Below, in pieces: positions 43,106-55,800 of a stretch of 64,000 nucleotides of DNA. The number at the start of each line of letters is the position of its first letter. Position 1 is the stretch's first letter. The position numbers were made by a program, and so were the translations under genes. The DNA is taken from positions 930,001 to 994,000 of the forward strand of contig PYIU01000008.1 in NCBI GenBank assembly GCA_003415625.1, written 5' to 3'. This stretch comes from Aquanectria penicillioides (lineage: Eukaryota > Ascomycota > Sordariomycetes > Hypocreales > Nectriaceae). Below the pieces are notes generated by a model, which was not told the origin of the DNA, did no database searches, and worked only from the letters and a program-made list of their open reading frames with translations.

Positions 43106-45109
43106 TTATCGTAGCGGGGCCTTGGCATCGACGACGCCATGTCGAATGACATCCTCCAGAGCCCAGCGGGGAGCCTTCAGGGGGATGCCGCTCTCCTTCC
43201 TCCATTCCTTCTCATCCTTGGCAGTGATGCCTTCAGGCAGGGGCTCCTGTCCACCAGCCACACCAGTCGAGTACTTGATCTGAAGGATGTCACCAACCTC
43301 GTCGCAGGCAGCGAGCAGACGGTCCAGATCATCCTTGTTGTGGGCAGCAGAGATACAGAATCTGGCACGAGAGCTGATCAGAGGGGTAGCGGGGTAACCG
43401 ACAACAACGACGGAAATCTTGCGTCGAAGCATTTCGTGACTGAAGGCGGGGAGCTTGGCGGGGTGGTACAGCATGACGGGGATGATGGGGGAATCGTCAT
43501 GACCGTAGACAATGAGACCGAGACGCTTGAGTCCGAGGCGGAGATAACGCGAGTTGAAGGCAATACGCTGGAGACGCTCCTCACCTTGGCCAGGGCAGAG
43601 CTCGCCAGTAATGAGTTTGAGAGAGGCCAGAATCTGCATGAGGACGCAAGGAGCGGGGGACTCGCCATACTGAGTGCAGGCGTTGGTGCTCTTGAGCTTG
43701 TCGATGATGTGCTTATCGGCGGCGATGTAACCACCGTTGGCGCCAAAGGACTTGGTCAGGGTTCCCATGAGAATGTCCACCTCGGAGGGGTCAATGCCAA
43801 AGTAGTCGCACACACCTCGGCCGCGGGGACCGAGAGCACCAATGGAATGGGCCTCATCGACGAAAAGGTAAAACTTGTACTTTTGCTTGAGCTCGAGGAT
43901 TCGGGGAAGATCGCACATGGTACCCTCCATGGAGTAGAGGCCTTCGACGACGAGGAGAATCTTCTTCCAGGGGCGGTGGGTGCGGGGCTGACCCTGAGAG
44001 ATGGCCTCGCGCAAAACGCGCTCGAGATCAACCATGTCATTGTGCTTGAAGGACTGGATGACAGCACCGGAAAGACGCGCACCAATTCGGATAGAGGCGT
44101 GGTTAAGCTCATCCGAAATGATAAGGCAGCCCTTGCTAACAAGAGCGGGGAACGAGCTGGCGTTGGTGACGTAACCCATGGAGAAAACCATGGCGGCGGG
44201 CTTGCCAACAAACTCTGCTACCTCGCGCTCAACCTCCAAAGCCAAATCGGTAGTGCCGGAGGCACCACGGGGGCTGCAGAAGCTGACACCATAGCGCTTG
44301 ACGCATTCTTCAACCGCGTCAGCACAGGGACCGTCAGACTGGGCGAAACCGAGGTAGTTATACGAGCTCATGTTGAGAGTTTCCGTGTGGGTGCCAGTGT
44401 ACTGGTAGCTGCGGTTGAAGTCATCAGACTTGCGGTCCATGAGGGTGATGAAGCGACCGGGAACACCGGTAGTGGGACGGGCGAAGCAGTCGTCGAGTCT
44501 CAGCTTGAGGCGGCGGACATAGAAATTATCGAAATCGTCATTGAGAGCGGCGTAGCCATTAGAAGCTTTGAGGGCGCGGTAGTGCTTGGGGTTACCAAAG
44601 CGCTTTCCGAAAAAGTCGCGGAAGTGGCCGAGCAGGATGAGGATGAGGTAGCTGATGTAGGTGGTGAGGATGAAGTAATAGGGGGGCTCGTCCTGAATGG
44701 GCTCTTCGAGGGGTTCTCCGTGGGACATGCTGATGTACCGGTGGCTCGGGTGGACGAGGGGGCCGAATTGGGAGTCAGCGCGCCTCTGTCGCTCAACCTC
44801 CTCAGGGGTCTGAGGCTGGAAGAGGGTGGTGGTCGAGGCATCGATGGTGTTCACGTCGCCAGGACTGGCGGTTGAGAGAGAGATGGTGGGGAGGGCGGAG
44901 GGCGAGGGCGAGAGGCCAGCAGCGCCATTGGCCTGGTGCTGCTGCATGGCGAGAAGAGCCTGTTGAGTGCCAGTCTCCTTGGACTTGGGGCTGGAAGAGA
45001 AGAACTGGCTGAGGCGGTTGCCTTTTGATGTGGAAGGGCGCCTCTCGCCCGACTTGACGGGTTGAGACATGGGGGAAGAGGACGAGAAAGGATTCAATCG
45101 ACGGGGCAT
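43106..45109 (-). CDS. LCB2: Serine palmitoyltransferase subunit 2
   Basis: A single exon of 667 residues. The enzyme condenses L-serine with palmitoyl-CoA to 3-ketosphinganine, the committed step of sphingolipid synthesis in the ER membrane, as a heterodimer with Lcb1. Residues 1 to about 135 are a Ser/Pro-rich extension, longer than in yeast. A membrane segment follows at about 145-165 (YYFILTTYISYLILILLGHF). The PLP-dependent core shows NMSSYNYLGFAQSDGPC, SPRGASGTTDLALEVE, DELNHASIRIGARLSG, VVEGLYSMEGTMCDLP, LFVDEAHSIGALGPRGRG, and the Schiff-base lysine Lys453 in GTLTKSFGANGGYIA. SSRARFCISAAHNKDDLDRLL closes it. All active-site motifs of the catalytic subunit are intact. Confidence 0.97.
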   Translation of the reverse strand: MPRRLNPFSSSSPMSQPVKSGERRPSTSKGNRLSQFFSSSPKSKETGTQQALLAMQQHQANGAAGLSPSPSALPTISLSTASPGDVNTIDASTTTLFQPQTPEEVERQRRADSQFGPLVHPSHRYISMSHGEPLEEPIQDEPPYYFILTTYISYLILILLGHFRDFFGKRFGNPKHYRALKASNGYAALNDDFDNFYVRRLKLRLDDCFARPTTGVPGRFITLMDRKSDDFNRSYQYTGTHTETLNMSSYNYLGFAQSDGPCADAVEECVKRYGVSFCSPRGASGTTDLALEVEREVAEFVGKPAAMVFSMGYVTNASSFPALVSKGCLIISDELNHASIRIGARLSGAVIQSFKHNDMVDLERVLREAISQGQPRTHRPWKKILLVVEGLYSMEGTMCDLPRILELKQKYKFYLFVDEAHSIGALGPRGRGVCDYFGIDPSEVDILMGTLTKSFGANGGYIAADKHIIDKLKSTNACTQYGESPAPCVLMQILASLKLITGELCPGQGEERLQRIAFNSRYLRLGLKRLGLIVYGHDDSPIIPVMLYHPAKLPAFSHEMLRRKISVVVVGYPATPLISSRARFCISAAHNKDDLDRLLAACDEVGDILQIKYSTGVAGGQEPLPEGITAKDEKEWRKESGIPLKAPRWALEDVIRHGVVDAKAPLR

Positions 45110-45378
45110 GTCTCCTAAACGGGTGGGAATTGAGGCGAAATGATGTTGCGAGAGATGCGAGCAAAAACGCGGGCGACTGCGAGAGAGCCTGGGTGTCTAA
45201 TCGCGAAGACCGAAGCCGGGACGATCTAAGATTTCAGAGATCTGAGGGGTGTCAGAGATTGAGAGTCAGCGCGGTGCTCGGTTGCTAGTGGACGGAGGTT
45301 CGCGGGTGTGGATGATGATGCATGATCCCCTGGGGTAGCGCTGATGAGGGATGAGGAGGAGGTTGCAGAACGAAGAGA

Positions 45379-45401
45379 AGAGCAGAGCAGAGCAGAGCAG
45401 G
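45379..45401. repeat. GAGCA tandem repeat
   Basis: Four to five copies of a 5-bp AGAGC unit. Confidence 0.75.
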
Positions 45402-45989
45402 TTGATGCAATGCAAAGCGTATCAATTCAAAAAGCAAAGGGGAGGGCAGAGGAATCGACAAGAGCAGAAAAGTAAAAGCCTTGAGGAGGGATGGATGGAA
45501 AGGATGACGAATGATGAAGGATGGACGGACGAAATTGATGAGGGAGGTGAGTTTGGCGTGGGGACCCAAGGTAGCAAAAGCCCAGGAGGCGCAGGAGGTG
45601 GCGTCCGCCCTGAGCTATGCTTCTTGCTGGGCTTTGGCACCGCTGTGACGGGGCCTGGACGGAGCCCGTTGTGCGCTGTGACTGGGCGACAGGGGGGAAA
45701 ATTGGGGAACCGTGACGATCCGCCCGTTGCAAATTGGCTGTGGGAACCATTGGTCTGCTTTGGAAACCTTGCAACATGGTGCATTTTGGACGCGGGCGGG
45801 ACGCCAAATTGCCGCCCCAAATCCACCCACAGAAAACGCGCCGCTGCCAGCTGCCAGCTTACCCTCCAAATTGTTTTTTTGCTCTTCTAGAGCCTAATTT
45901 TGCTCGCGCTTCTCTGTCGTGCGAACGACCACAGAGCGACGAGGGCCAGGCGGCCAGCGTGGGAGTGACATGGCAGTAGCGCGAAATTT

Positions 45990-46020
45990 GTGGGTGGGTA
46001 GGTGGGTAGGTGGGTGGGTA
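45990..46020. repeat. GGTGGGTA tandem repeat
   Basis: GTGGGTGGGTAGG-type units of 4 and 8 bp in tandem; G-tracts of three on one strand. Confidence 0.75.
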
Positions 46021-46890
46021 TAGGCGCAGAGAACGTGCACAGCGCACGAACCCAGTGAATTGGACCGGATGAATCAAGTAAATGGGGATCAAATGGGATT
46101 CGCAGACGAAATGAGGGCGCAATGCAAGGAAACAATGAAATGGCAGTCAGTCACTGCATCATACATACCTATCCGACGCAGCTAAGCCTGCAAGCAAAGA
46201 GCCTGGCTCGTTCAATTATTCGTCCCTCAACGCGCGTTGTTGTTGGTGATAAGGATTCGATGATCTGATGTCGAATTCCAACCACACAAAGGGCTAGAGC
46301 GTCTATGCTTTGTTTCGGTCCTGCTGGCTCCAATCGATTGGCCCGCGACGCAAGGGGGGTATTTGGATGTTCGTCTCGGTATTTTTAAACTCGCGCGGGC
46401 GTTTCGCTCGACCAGGTTTGACAGGAACGGGGGACGAGACACGTTCGAGGCCTCCTCACAGCCTTGGAGGAACTTGTGTCGTAGTCGGTGAGACGCTGGT
46501 CTCTCGGCCGGAAACCACACCCCAATCCCTCAATTCCAAGGATCTTTTCGGGGAAAGATTCTTGGTCTAAGGGGGGGACAAGGTCAGAGTGGTGCAACGG
46601 GATGCAGAGGGTGGAAGAAGAAAAGAAGAAAGGAAAAAGAGAGGATGAGAGGAGAGGAGGAGTAGAAGAGACACCACGAGGCGGCGGGTCGGCGGCGGTG
46701 GGGGAGGGATCAGGTCGGATTAAAAGCAAAAGTTGACGGACAGCAAGATTTAGGTGACACACGCCCCATCAAGCGTCAAGCGTCAAGCGAGCAGTCTGTC
46801 AACCATGCAGCAAAAGTTCAACGGGCGGGCGGGCGGGCATGGACGGAGCAGCAGCGTGCGTGGGACCTCAGCTTCTCGGCGACAAGCACG

Positions 46891-46924
46891 AGCAGCACCA
46901 GCACCAGCACCAGCACCAGCACCA
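46891..46924. repeat. AGCACC hexanucleotide repeat
   Basis: Five to six near-perfect AGCACC units. Confidence 0.85.
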
Positions 46925-47093
46925 ACAGAACATCGCATCAATGCACGCGCGATAGACCACCGTACATGCTTCGTACGTAGGCGGCTGAACAACACATCCA
47001 CATTCACGGGCAGGACCGGGTCCAAGGATTTCCTAAGGGGGCGACTCGCCTCGCCTCGCTTGGTTTCGTCCTGTTTCTTGTCACCTGTCTCCA

Positions 47094-47125
47094 GGTCTCC
47101 TGGTCTCCTGGTCTCCTGGTCTACT
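47094..47125. repeat. GGTCTCCT octamer repeat
   Basis: Three to four copies of an 8-bp unit, the last varying to GGTCTACT. Confidence 0.8.
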
Positions 47126-49819
47126 CCCTCCTCTGAGTCCTCTCTTCCCCTCCTCCTGACCGGGCCCAATAGACGACGCATCCAGCGGCAGATGTCTGCG
47201 AGGACGGCAGTGCTGTCTGGAGGAGGAGAGAGGGCCGGAGTGATCACCGTGCATGTTCCCAATTCACTGCTTCGCTTCGACTCCCGAGCTTACAGACAGA
47301 TGCCTACTCCATGCACTCGCATTACATAGCTGGGTACCTACTCCTCTCTCTTGTACCGTAGGACGTGCAACGCCGCAACGCAACGCAACACAACGAACGC
47401 AACGCCACGCAAATAAATGCACAAACAACCACGAACAGCGAGTCGACATTTCCCCTGTCAAAGTGGCCCGCCAGTCCCGTTCGCCCAACGCCCACCACCA
47501 CGACAGAAGTCCTGGCTCGAATTTCTAGCGTGTGGTCTGTGCCCGCTCCGTCCATCCCATCCATCCTTTCCGTCCCCCATCGTCATCCACAGGGTCATCC
47601 GTCGACATGGGGCCCAATCACATTCAAGCCCCTGGCACCCATCGCCAATGTCCAATGCCCCTGGAAGGAACAGGGTCAACGCCTCGACCATTTTTCGCTT
47701 TGGCCGTCGTCTACGTCTAACCTGCCTGGGCCAAGGCCGGAGCCAAGTGGCCAAGGTAAGCTGGAGCTGGGCCCCTTGCTCTCCCGAGCTGTCCGGTCAT
47801 GGCGGTGTGGTCTGCGAATGGGATCGCTCGGAGCTTCTTCAAAAAAATGCGCGCGCCACAGTTTGTTTTCGCCAAATTGTTTTTCGCTTCCAAACGCCTC
47901 ACCGGTCTAAGTTACCTAACGGGCATACACAAGAAGAAAAAGGCTGCCTTCGTACCACAGCCCATGCCGAGGCTTTGCTTGTCAATGACGTGAGCTTTGT
48001 TGTGCTTGGTCTTGCTCGGCCTTGCTGTTGGGAGGGGGCCTTGCCGACGGATGACCTTTGATGAAACTTTAAGGACCATCGAATGGGGATGGACAAGGGG
48101 GCCTACGAACGCCGTCGCTCCCGGCACTTCGGGGAATGGACAATTCGGCCTTGTAAACGGAGTTTGTACTTTGTCTACTTGGTGGGCAGGTTTGATTAGC
48201 TCAAGGCTTGTTCGAGACCAGCCAGGTCTTATTACAAACGTTGCCCTGTTGCACAATGGATGGATGGATGGACGCCAGCCCTGCCCATGACTGGTTTTTA
48301 TTTTGCTCTTTGGCGGCCTCCACCACCCCCTGTGATCGATCACCTCACCTCATTTACAGAGCTCCATTCTTGTTGTTCCCTCTCCTCCTCTTGTCCGCGG
48401 ATGCGTGAACTTGACCGCGGGCCCTGTCTGCATTTCGCCGCGGATGTTCTCCGTGCTGTTACATACATGTAAGACTCAAAGAGCCCAAAAAACAACGTCC
48501 CTGAATGGCCCTGAATGGCCCAGAGCAACCTGGATCTAGACGCGGCCATGTACGCAGTGCGTGCTACGAGCGCCTACAACGCCTACTTGACCCGATAAGA
48601 TGCAAGATGCAATGTGGTGGTTGGTCAGAAGCCGAATCTCCTCTTCTTCACAAAACAGCCGCAACGCATGACATGCATCTTCGCTCGTGGGGAAGCTCCT
48701 TCACCGCCAAACTTTGAAAGCTTTTTTCCCCCTCCAACCATCAAGCTCGCACCCAGCTAATGCAAGCTGTTCCGTGAAGATCCTGCACCCATGACACCCC
48801 CAGACTGATAGATAATGGCACTCGAGCTGCGCCTGGCTGGTTGGCTGGCGCCGTGCGTGGTTGTGTGGCTAAGACGGTACCAGCAGCATCCGTACTGTAC
48901 GTATATGTAGGTTGGCGTATGTACGAAGGACTCGTCGACGCGAGTAGATACGCATGATGCCACGAAATGTGACGTCCCTCGAACAGACGCATTCAGTTTC
49001 CGAGCAAATCGTCCCATTCGATCCCGGAGTTATATCGTGCTCCCGTTTACCGATCCCCATGCCAACAAGGGCTCCAAGTCAGCTCATCCTCATCCACTTG
49101 AGCTATCGCCCACAAGCCACCCTTCATACAGAGGGAAAAGGAAATCCCAGACGACCGCCCGACATGACGTATGTAGCCTCCTTTCACTTACTACTCGGAG
49201 ACCCTCCCAACGGTGTCAAAGAGATGTGCGGCACAGCCGCCAGGTCCGACGGCTTCGGGAAGATCGAGCACCCCGTAGCGTTGCCATGCGAGATATGGGT
49301 CCAATCTCGCGAAATTCGTCTGTCTCATCACTGAACCCTCCCCTCCCCTTCCCACTTTCAACCCCCGAGGGCACACGAGCTGTGACCGTGAGGCGTGAGC
49401 AAAAAAAACTCCGTTTCCCGAACCCTGTGTTTTATTTCACTTCTTTATGTCTCCGAGCCCAGTAGGGTCTCACCCGTTTAATGTCCACCTTATCCATAAT
49501 TTTCCTATTCGATACCTGATATCCCCTCATGTTCTTGGTGCAAAGCCGTGTGTCCCTAACCCAAATCCCACTTGAGCCGTCTTCTTACCATCGCGCCAGA
49601 GCAGTCATTTCCGACAGAATGGAGAGACAATGCAATGCAATGGGAATCCGTCCCCATTGAGTAAGCGTCCACCTAGGCCGGCGTAGCCACAGGGGCGATG
49701 AATGAATGCAGTTGTACCGCAGATCGCTGTGACGCTTCTGTTCTGCCTCCTCTTCTAAGCTGAGCTATCTCTCCTTTTTGAATCTGTAATTTGAGCCACA
49801 GCCTGCTCCAGCCACTCGT

Positions 49820-49896
49820 TCACTCACTCACTCACTCACTCACTCACTCACCTCACACTATCACACACGCACACACACACTCACTCACTCACTCAC
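49820..49896. repeat. CACT/CA compound microsatellite
   Basis: (TCAC)n, an interruption, (CA)n, then (TCAC)n again; about 500-600 bp upstream of the synthetase ATG. Confidence 0.9.
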
Positions 49897-50411
49897 AGCT
49901 CGCCTCAGCCTCCCCCACCACTCCCCCGTCGGGGACCGGCGCCGACGCGGGGTCGGAGAGCCGAGACGACCGCGGGAGGGGGCGGCTTCCAGCGGCCGAT
50001 CAGGACTGCGATTCTCTCTTGTTCCGCACGAGACAAAGCCTCGGAACAGCAGTCCAGAGCCAGAAACGATCTTCGAGCCCATGAGAACTCTATGGGTGTT
50101 TTTTTAGTCGAATAATAGCGCACCTTTCCTTATCTCTACATCCTCATGTGTCCTGTGTCCTTCGTCTTGAGCATCGTCGCCCTTTGATCTATCTGCTAGA
50201 CAGTGCCTCTTTGGCGCCTCTCTGCCTCACAATCTCGGTTTGATTCCGAATCCGCCGACGTTCCGATATCGTCTCTCTGTCCCTCCCCCAACCAGACTTC
50301 CATTCGTCCAAGCGGCGCGTCGTCCAAGGCCGCTCCCTCTCGCGCTTCTTCTCCTCCAATTCTCCTCGAAAACCCTCTTCTCCCAGGCCCAATCGAATCT
50401 TGCCCGCAGCC

Positions 50412-52834
50412 ATGGCCGTCCCGTCGACCGACAAGAAGTCGCCCGCAGAGGTGCTCTGGAATCACCCAGACCCCGATTCGACACCCATGTGGCGCTTTAT
50501 CCAGCACATCAACAAGAAATACGGACTCGGCATTGACGGATATCCTGGGCTTTACCAGTGGTCCATTGACAATGTTGCGCTGTTCTGGGAGGAGGTTTGG
50601 CACTTTGTAGGCGTCACTGCCTCGACACCGTTTGATAAGGTACGACAACTCTTGAGGGGAGCTTTTTCTTTTTTTTTTTTTTTTACCATGACTTCAATCC
50701 GTCTTGTGACACTTTGGAAATTTTGTCCGCGAGAAAGCAGCTCCTCGAGTGAGAGTGCTTCGTGAACAACTTGCCGATATGGCGCATTGGGTTGCACTGC
50801 TACACCAACGACGCTCACACGCCCCTCGGCATCAACCACTCAAGGCTTCAATCACAAGCTCACATGCCCCAACAACATAGGTCCTCCCCAACAATGCTCC
50901 CATGTACCCCCGCCCCGACTTCTTCTCCTCATCCCGCCTCAACTTCGCCGAGAACCTGCTGTTCCCCGCCACCTCTCCGGCCCCGGAGCCCTCCGCCCCG
51001 GCCGTCATCACCCTCACCGAGCTCCCCGGCTCCACTGTCACCACCACCTGGGCCGAGCTCCGTGATGCCGTCCGCCGTTGCTCCAACGCCCTCCGTGCTG
51101 CGGGTCTGAAGCAGAACGATGTCGTGGCCGGCTATGTCTCCAACCACGTAGAGGCCCTCGTAGCCATGCTCGGAGCCGCAGCCATTGGAGCTGTCTGGAC
51201 CAGCATTAGCCCTGACAACGGCGTGAGCGCCGTGCTGGATCGTCTCCGTCAGATTGCCCCCAAGGTTCTCTTTGCCGACAATGGCACCGTGTACAATGGC
51301 AAGGAGTGGTCCAGTGTTTCCAAGACGACCGAGATTGTAGCGGCCCTACGACCTTCAGGACTTGAGACTGTCGTCGTGATCGATAACATCCGTGCTGGAG
51401 GTTTAGGACTCGAGGACCTCGCGGCTCAGGGAGCCAAGGCTGTTGATTACTCTAGCTTCCTGGCTTCGGCGTCTGCTGAGCCCCTGAAGTTTGAGCAGCT
51501 CCCTCCTTCGCACCCTCTATATGTGCTGTACTCAAGCGGCACGACCGGCCTGCCCAAGGCCATCGTTCACACCGTCCTAGGCACGCTCATCCAGCACAAG
51601 AAGGAACACATGTTGCACTGCTCGTTGTCGAGCTCTTCGCGGATGCTCTACTACACGACAACCTCGTGGATGATGTGGCACTGGAGCATCGGCGCTCTCG
51701 CTGTTGGAACCACCGTCATTGTTTACTCCGGTTCCCCCTTCCGACCAAACGGCCATCTCTCCATCCCTCGAGTCCTTTCTGACCTCAAGGTCACCCACTT
51801 TGGTACTTCAGCTGCGTATCTAACAGCCCTCGAAGCCAACAATGTGTATCCCGTTCGCGAGCCGGGTATCGATCTCTCACACCTGGAAGCTATCTACTCC
51901 ACGGCCTCCCCCTTGCCTCCGTCGACCTTCAAGTTCGTCTACGAGGCGTTCCCAGCACATATCAACCTCGCTTCGATCACCGGCGGAACCGACATCATCT
52001 CCCTGTTTGGAGCTCCTTGCCCCCTTCTCCCCGTCCGAGTGGGCGAGATTCAGTGCGCAGGCCTAGGCATGGCCATCCGCGTCGTCGACTCCATCTCGGG
52101 CGATCCTGTTCCCGCCGGCGAGCCCGGCGACCTCGTCTGCGTCCAGCCTTTCCCCTGCCAGCCGCTGACCTTCTTCGGCAAGGGAGGCGAGGCCAAGTAC
52201 CAGGCCGCGTACTTTGAGCGCTTCTCGGACATCTGCGGCGTCAAGGGCGCCGTGTGGCACCACGGCGACTTTGTCAAGATCCCCAACGCTGGCACCGGCA
52301 GCCTCGTCATGCTGGGACGATCAGACGGGGTATTGAAGCCCTCGGGCGTGCGGTTCGGGTCCGCAGAGATCTACAACGTCCTAACCCGCTTCTTCGCCTC
52401 CGAGGTCGAGGACGCCGTGTGCGTGGGCCGTCGTCGCGCCGAGGACATGGACGAGACCGTGTGTCTCTTCATCGTCATGACGGAGGGCAAGGTATTCGAC
52501 AACGATATCCGCAGCCGCATCAAGGCAAAGATCAAGGCCGAGTTGAGCCCGCGTCACGTTCCGGGTGTCGTCGAGGAGTGCGGTGGCGGTGTGCCCAAGA
52601 CGGGCAACGGCAAGAAGTACGTTGATTTTCCTATCCTATCCATTTTGGTTTATTTCCTTTCACGTTCTCTTCTTCTTGGCCGTGATAATACCGAAACAAA
52701 GAGATGCTAACCAGGTGAACAGGATCGAGGTCGCTGTGAAGCAGATCCTCTCGGGCATGGAGGTCAAGACAAACGCAAGCGTGGCCAACCCCGAGGCGTT
52801 GGACTGGTTTAGAGAATGGTCAAAGACGGGATGA
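50412..52834 (+). CDS. Acetoacetyl-CoA synthetase (ANL/AMP-forming ligase)
   Basis: Three exons (50412-50639, 50881-52616, 52723-52834) give 691 residues, the usual length. It activates acetoacetate to acetoacetyl-CoA with ATP in the cytosol, feeding sterol and fatty-acid synthesis. It starts MAVPSTDKKSPAEVLWNHPD, and WRFIQHINKKYGL is the ACAS-N-like part. The junction FDK|VLPNNAPMYPRPDF leads to SRLNFAENLLFP. Core motifs are YSSGTTGLPKAIVHT (P-loop-like A3), YTTTSWMMWHW, ITGGTDII (A5), GRSDGVLKPSGVRFGSAEIY (A8) and PKTGNGKKIEVAVKQIL with the catalytic Lys near the C-terminus (A10, across intron 2). Intron 1 (241 nt) is long for this window and carries a T-run; its acceptor was chosen by phase and motif. 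Human AACS is the best-known relative. Confidence 0.94.
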
Positions 52835-55800
52835 GATGGTTTGCGCGTTAGACAAGAAGAAAAAAAAACAGTTTCCACAGAGAATTATATTAGAAATATC
52901 TAACGAGGTACATGGGACGAATTGATACATCTTGGGGTAGACGGCTAGGCGTGCTTGATGGGATGCAAATACAGCAATAACAGTTTTCGACAACCTTTGA
53001 ACTTCTCTCCATCTGTTGAGCACGCCGGTGATAGGCACCCCAGGAAGCGAGAGCAAATGCAGCTGGGAAATGACCGCTGTCTCTCGGGGCACAGGACCCG
53101 CGTTGTCTACGGAGGCGTTGCCGCACGATCAACCACTCAGGGATTCGGGGACTGTCGATCCTCACAGGAAGGGGCATGTTTGGCTGATCAGCTCCTGTAC
53201 GTCCGCCGGCTTCTCCTCGTATAATATAGATGTGTCAGCGCACAGGTGAACTAAACCGTTCCTCTCATTCAATACATTCTCAACGCAATAGGCACCCCGC
53301 TTCGCCTTCGTGGAATGTTCTAGGGGGACGGCCAACGCCAGCCCCTGGCTTACCGCCGTGGTGGAATCAGGCACAGAATTGGCTCCGACCATCTACGGCC
53401 CGGTGAGGTGCTAGCTAAGTGAAGCCCGAGTCCACATGACATGTTGTCAGAATCAGAGTTTCTTAGTCTGCGCGTGGATCTGCCGCCGGACTCGAATTCA
53501 GATCCACGAATGGGTGCCACAGTCGTCGTCGATTCAAGAGCCTCATGTGCTCTCTCTCCCAGAGCCATTGACGGCATTTAATAGGAAAGTCTGGATTTAA
53601 CGTCATCGGTATTCCCTTTATCTCCGAATTGTCTATGAGATCCTGCGGCGATATGCTATTCACCCTGTTGTACTGATCCATCCGCGCGCATTGGAGTAAA
53701 CTTTGGCTTGGGGCGGGCACCAGTCGCAGTTGATGCCGAAATAGGCCACGAACCTTGTCTGTATGTGTCAGTCCTCGTATATCTCTTATTTTCCTTATGT
53801 GAGACTCGCCGGTATTTGAGAATCGACAGTGTTTGGCGAATAGCCTATAGGGGTTTTTTAGAAGCAGTGACATAGCTATCTAATCAGGAGTAGTGAGACA
53901 AGTATCACCCTGGTGTCAAAGTCATTGCCGGATTCTGACAGACCGGCGTCAGGTAAAACAAGTGACTCGCAAAATACTGGATTCTATGGTCGCAGGTCAA
54001 TTAGCATGGCTTGGGCAGTTATCGAGATCTATGTCACCGTGTGTCACTCGTAGCCAACAGTACATGCTCAGACGGCTGGGCGGCTGGCGGACGCCGTTTC
54101 TTTTTCGAGAGCGATGGAGTCGAATCATGCTTACCTGGGAACTTCCGTTTGGCGGTCTCGGAAAGAAGCGGTCCTTTTGTTGGCGTCCCAGATATGTCTC
54201 GTCTCCCCAACATATACATCTTCACAGTCACGAGGTAAATGCCCATGTTCTTCTCCCTGGGGACGAGTAGCCACCCCGACGAAAAGGATAGACAAGATAG
54301 AAGTTTAAATTCCTATGTCTCTCACGCTGTACATTGAGAACATATTTCCCAAGCAGGGAGTTGCTAGTGGCTTTGCTGGTCTATGTTTGATTTTCCCACG
54401 GTCCCCATTTGGATCCAAGCTAGAACGTGAGGCGTTGCTGGTTGGGTTTGGGCGAATTGTGACGGTTACCACAACACCAACCTTGCAGAATCATTTGCTC
54501 GTTCCAGTGGCCACTTGTGACATTGGCATTTGGTCTCGAGGGGCGGCATGAAACAAGGTTCAAAATACGAAAGTGGTATTAGTTGAGCCAACGCGTTTGA
54601 AAACTGCGAGTTGAGAGGCATACTGACAGTTTTCCAATCAGTACGTTGAGCCTGCCCAACACTTCCCAGACGCACTGAAGCCAAATGCAAAGTGTTGACG
54701 AGCATGTTTACCGTGAAAATATCTCCCGCGGACCTTGATAATACGATGAGCAAAATGTCTTTTCTTGTTGCCATGGGGGTTGTCGAGACACATCACTTTA
54801 ACATCACGACACTACAGGGTAGGCCGGGATCTAGCGCAATGATCACCAACAAAGCTGATTCCGGACGCATCCACCAAGCCAATGCCCTCCTCCACACTCC
54901 GGAGAAGGGCATCCAGCTGTGGGCCCAGCCCAGAACAACCTGGGGAAGCCACGGTTTTGGGGCAATATTGAAAGCGAGACATGCTGCCAATGCATGTCCC
55001 AAGTGATAAGCCTTTTCAAGCCCTCTCTCCACAGGCCGCCTACGAGGATGGGAAAAAAGCAAATAACAGAAACAAGGCCTGGTCTTGAGCAACGAAGGGA
55101 TGACGCGATGTGGCATGAAACCTCCTTTGAGAAAACGTTACGGGTAGCTCAACTGTCATTCGCTCAGCTTACGGCTCCGTCCTATTCCCAAGTCTCACAA
55201 TAAAAAGAAAGCAGGTGCTACGAGGTTGGATACCGTTGCAGATTGGATCGAGGAGACGATTGCATTGGCGGCGGGAACCAACAATCGTACTGGGTACGAT
55301 CTGCCCTAGAACGCAGGTGGTGGGCATCTGACGTGAGGGGGGGGGGTAGCAGTGGTAATCACAGCCGAGGTGCCCTGTTGCTGATTGGAACTGCCATCAT
55401 GGTCGAGGCTGTTCCGGAGGGTAGCATTGCAATTTGAAGGTAGGAGGGAACGGCAGCATGTCCCAGGGGTTTGGGTTCGAGAAGGATGGTCTCACGATCC
55501 GTCGTATCACACGGGAGGAGAGACAGGAGATGTCCATGGCCGTACCGACGGTGGCAAGCCTCGCCGGGCCAGTTTCAAGGCCGTGCGAGAGGTGCAATGA
55601 GTAAGGGGTGCCAAGGCGGGAAGCCAACAACTCTGTCCCTAGGTACCCGACTCATGAGTCGTCCGGCAAGTCCTCAGGAGTAATGAAGCGTCAGGAGAGA
55701 TGATTGACGACTGAGGCCACATTGGGATACATGTCGTGTTGACGACGACGGCAAACAATTACAGTTATATCGCAGGGCAATTATTGGTGCATTGGGCATC

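Larger units (their letters stand above)
45110..50411. other. 5.3-kb gene desert between LCB2 and the acetoacetyl-CoA synthetase gene
   Basis: Divergent spacer. The first about 300 bp are presumably LCB2 leader; the last about 300 bp are a pyrimidine-rich leader of the synthetase gene. In between are many small tandem repeats and skewed-composition frames with no domains. No RNA gene was recognised. Confidence 0.5.

Noticed and set aside
43139..44875. A 578-codon open frame on the plus strand
   Set aside because: It is exactly antisense to the LCB2 catalytic core; its length follows from the GC-rich codon use of LCB2, and its translation is Val/Glu/Gly-rich without a domain.
48195..48225. 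A GTTCGAGACC word resembling a tRNA B-box
   Set aside because: No A-box at proper spacing and no cloverleaf could be drawn; a GGTTCGATCC at about 33094 inside a STE50 intron failed the same test.
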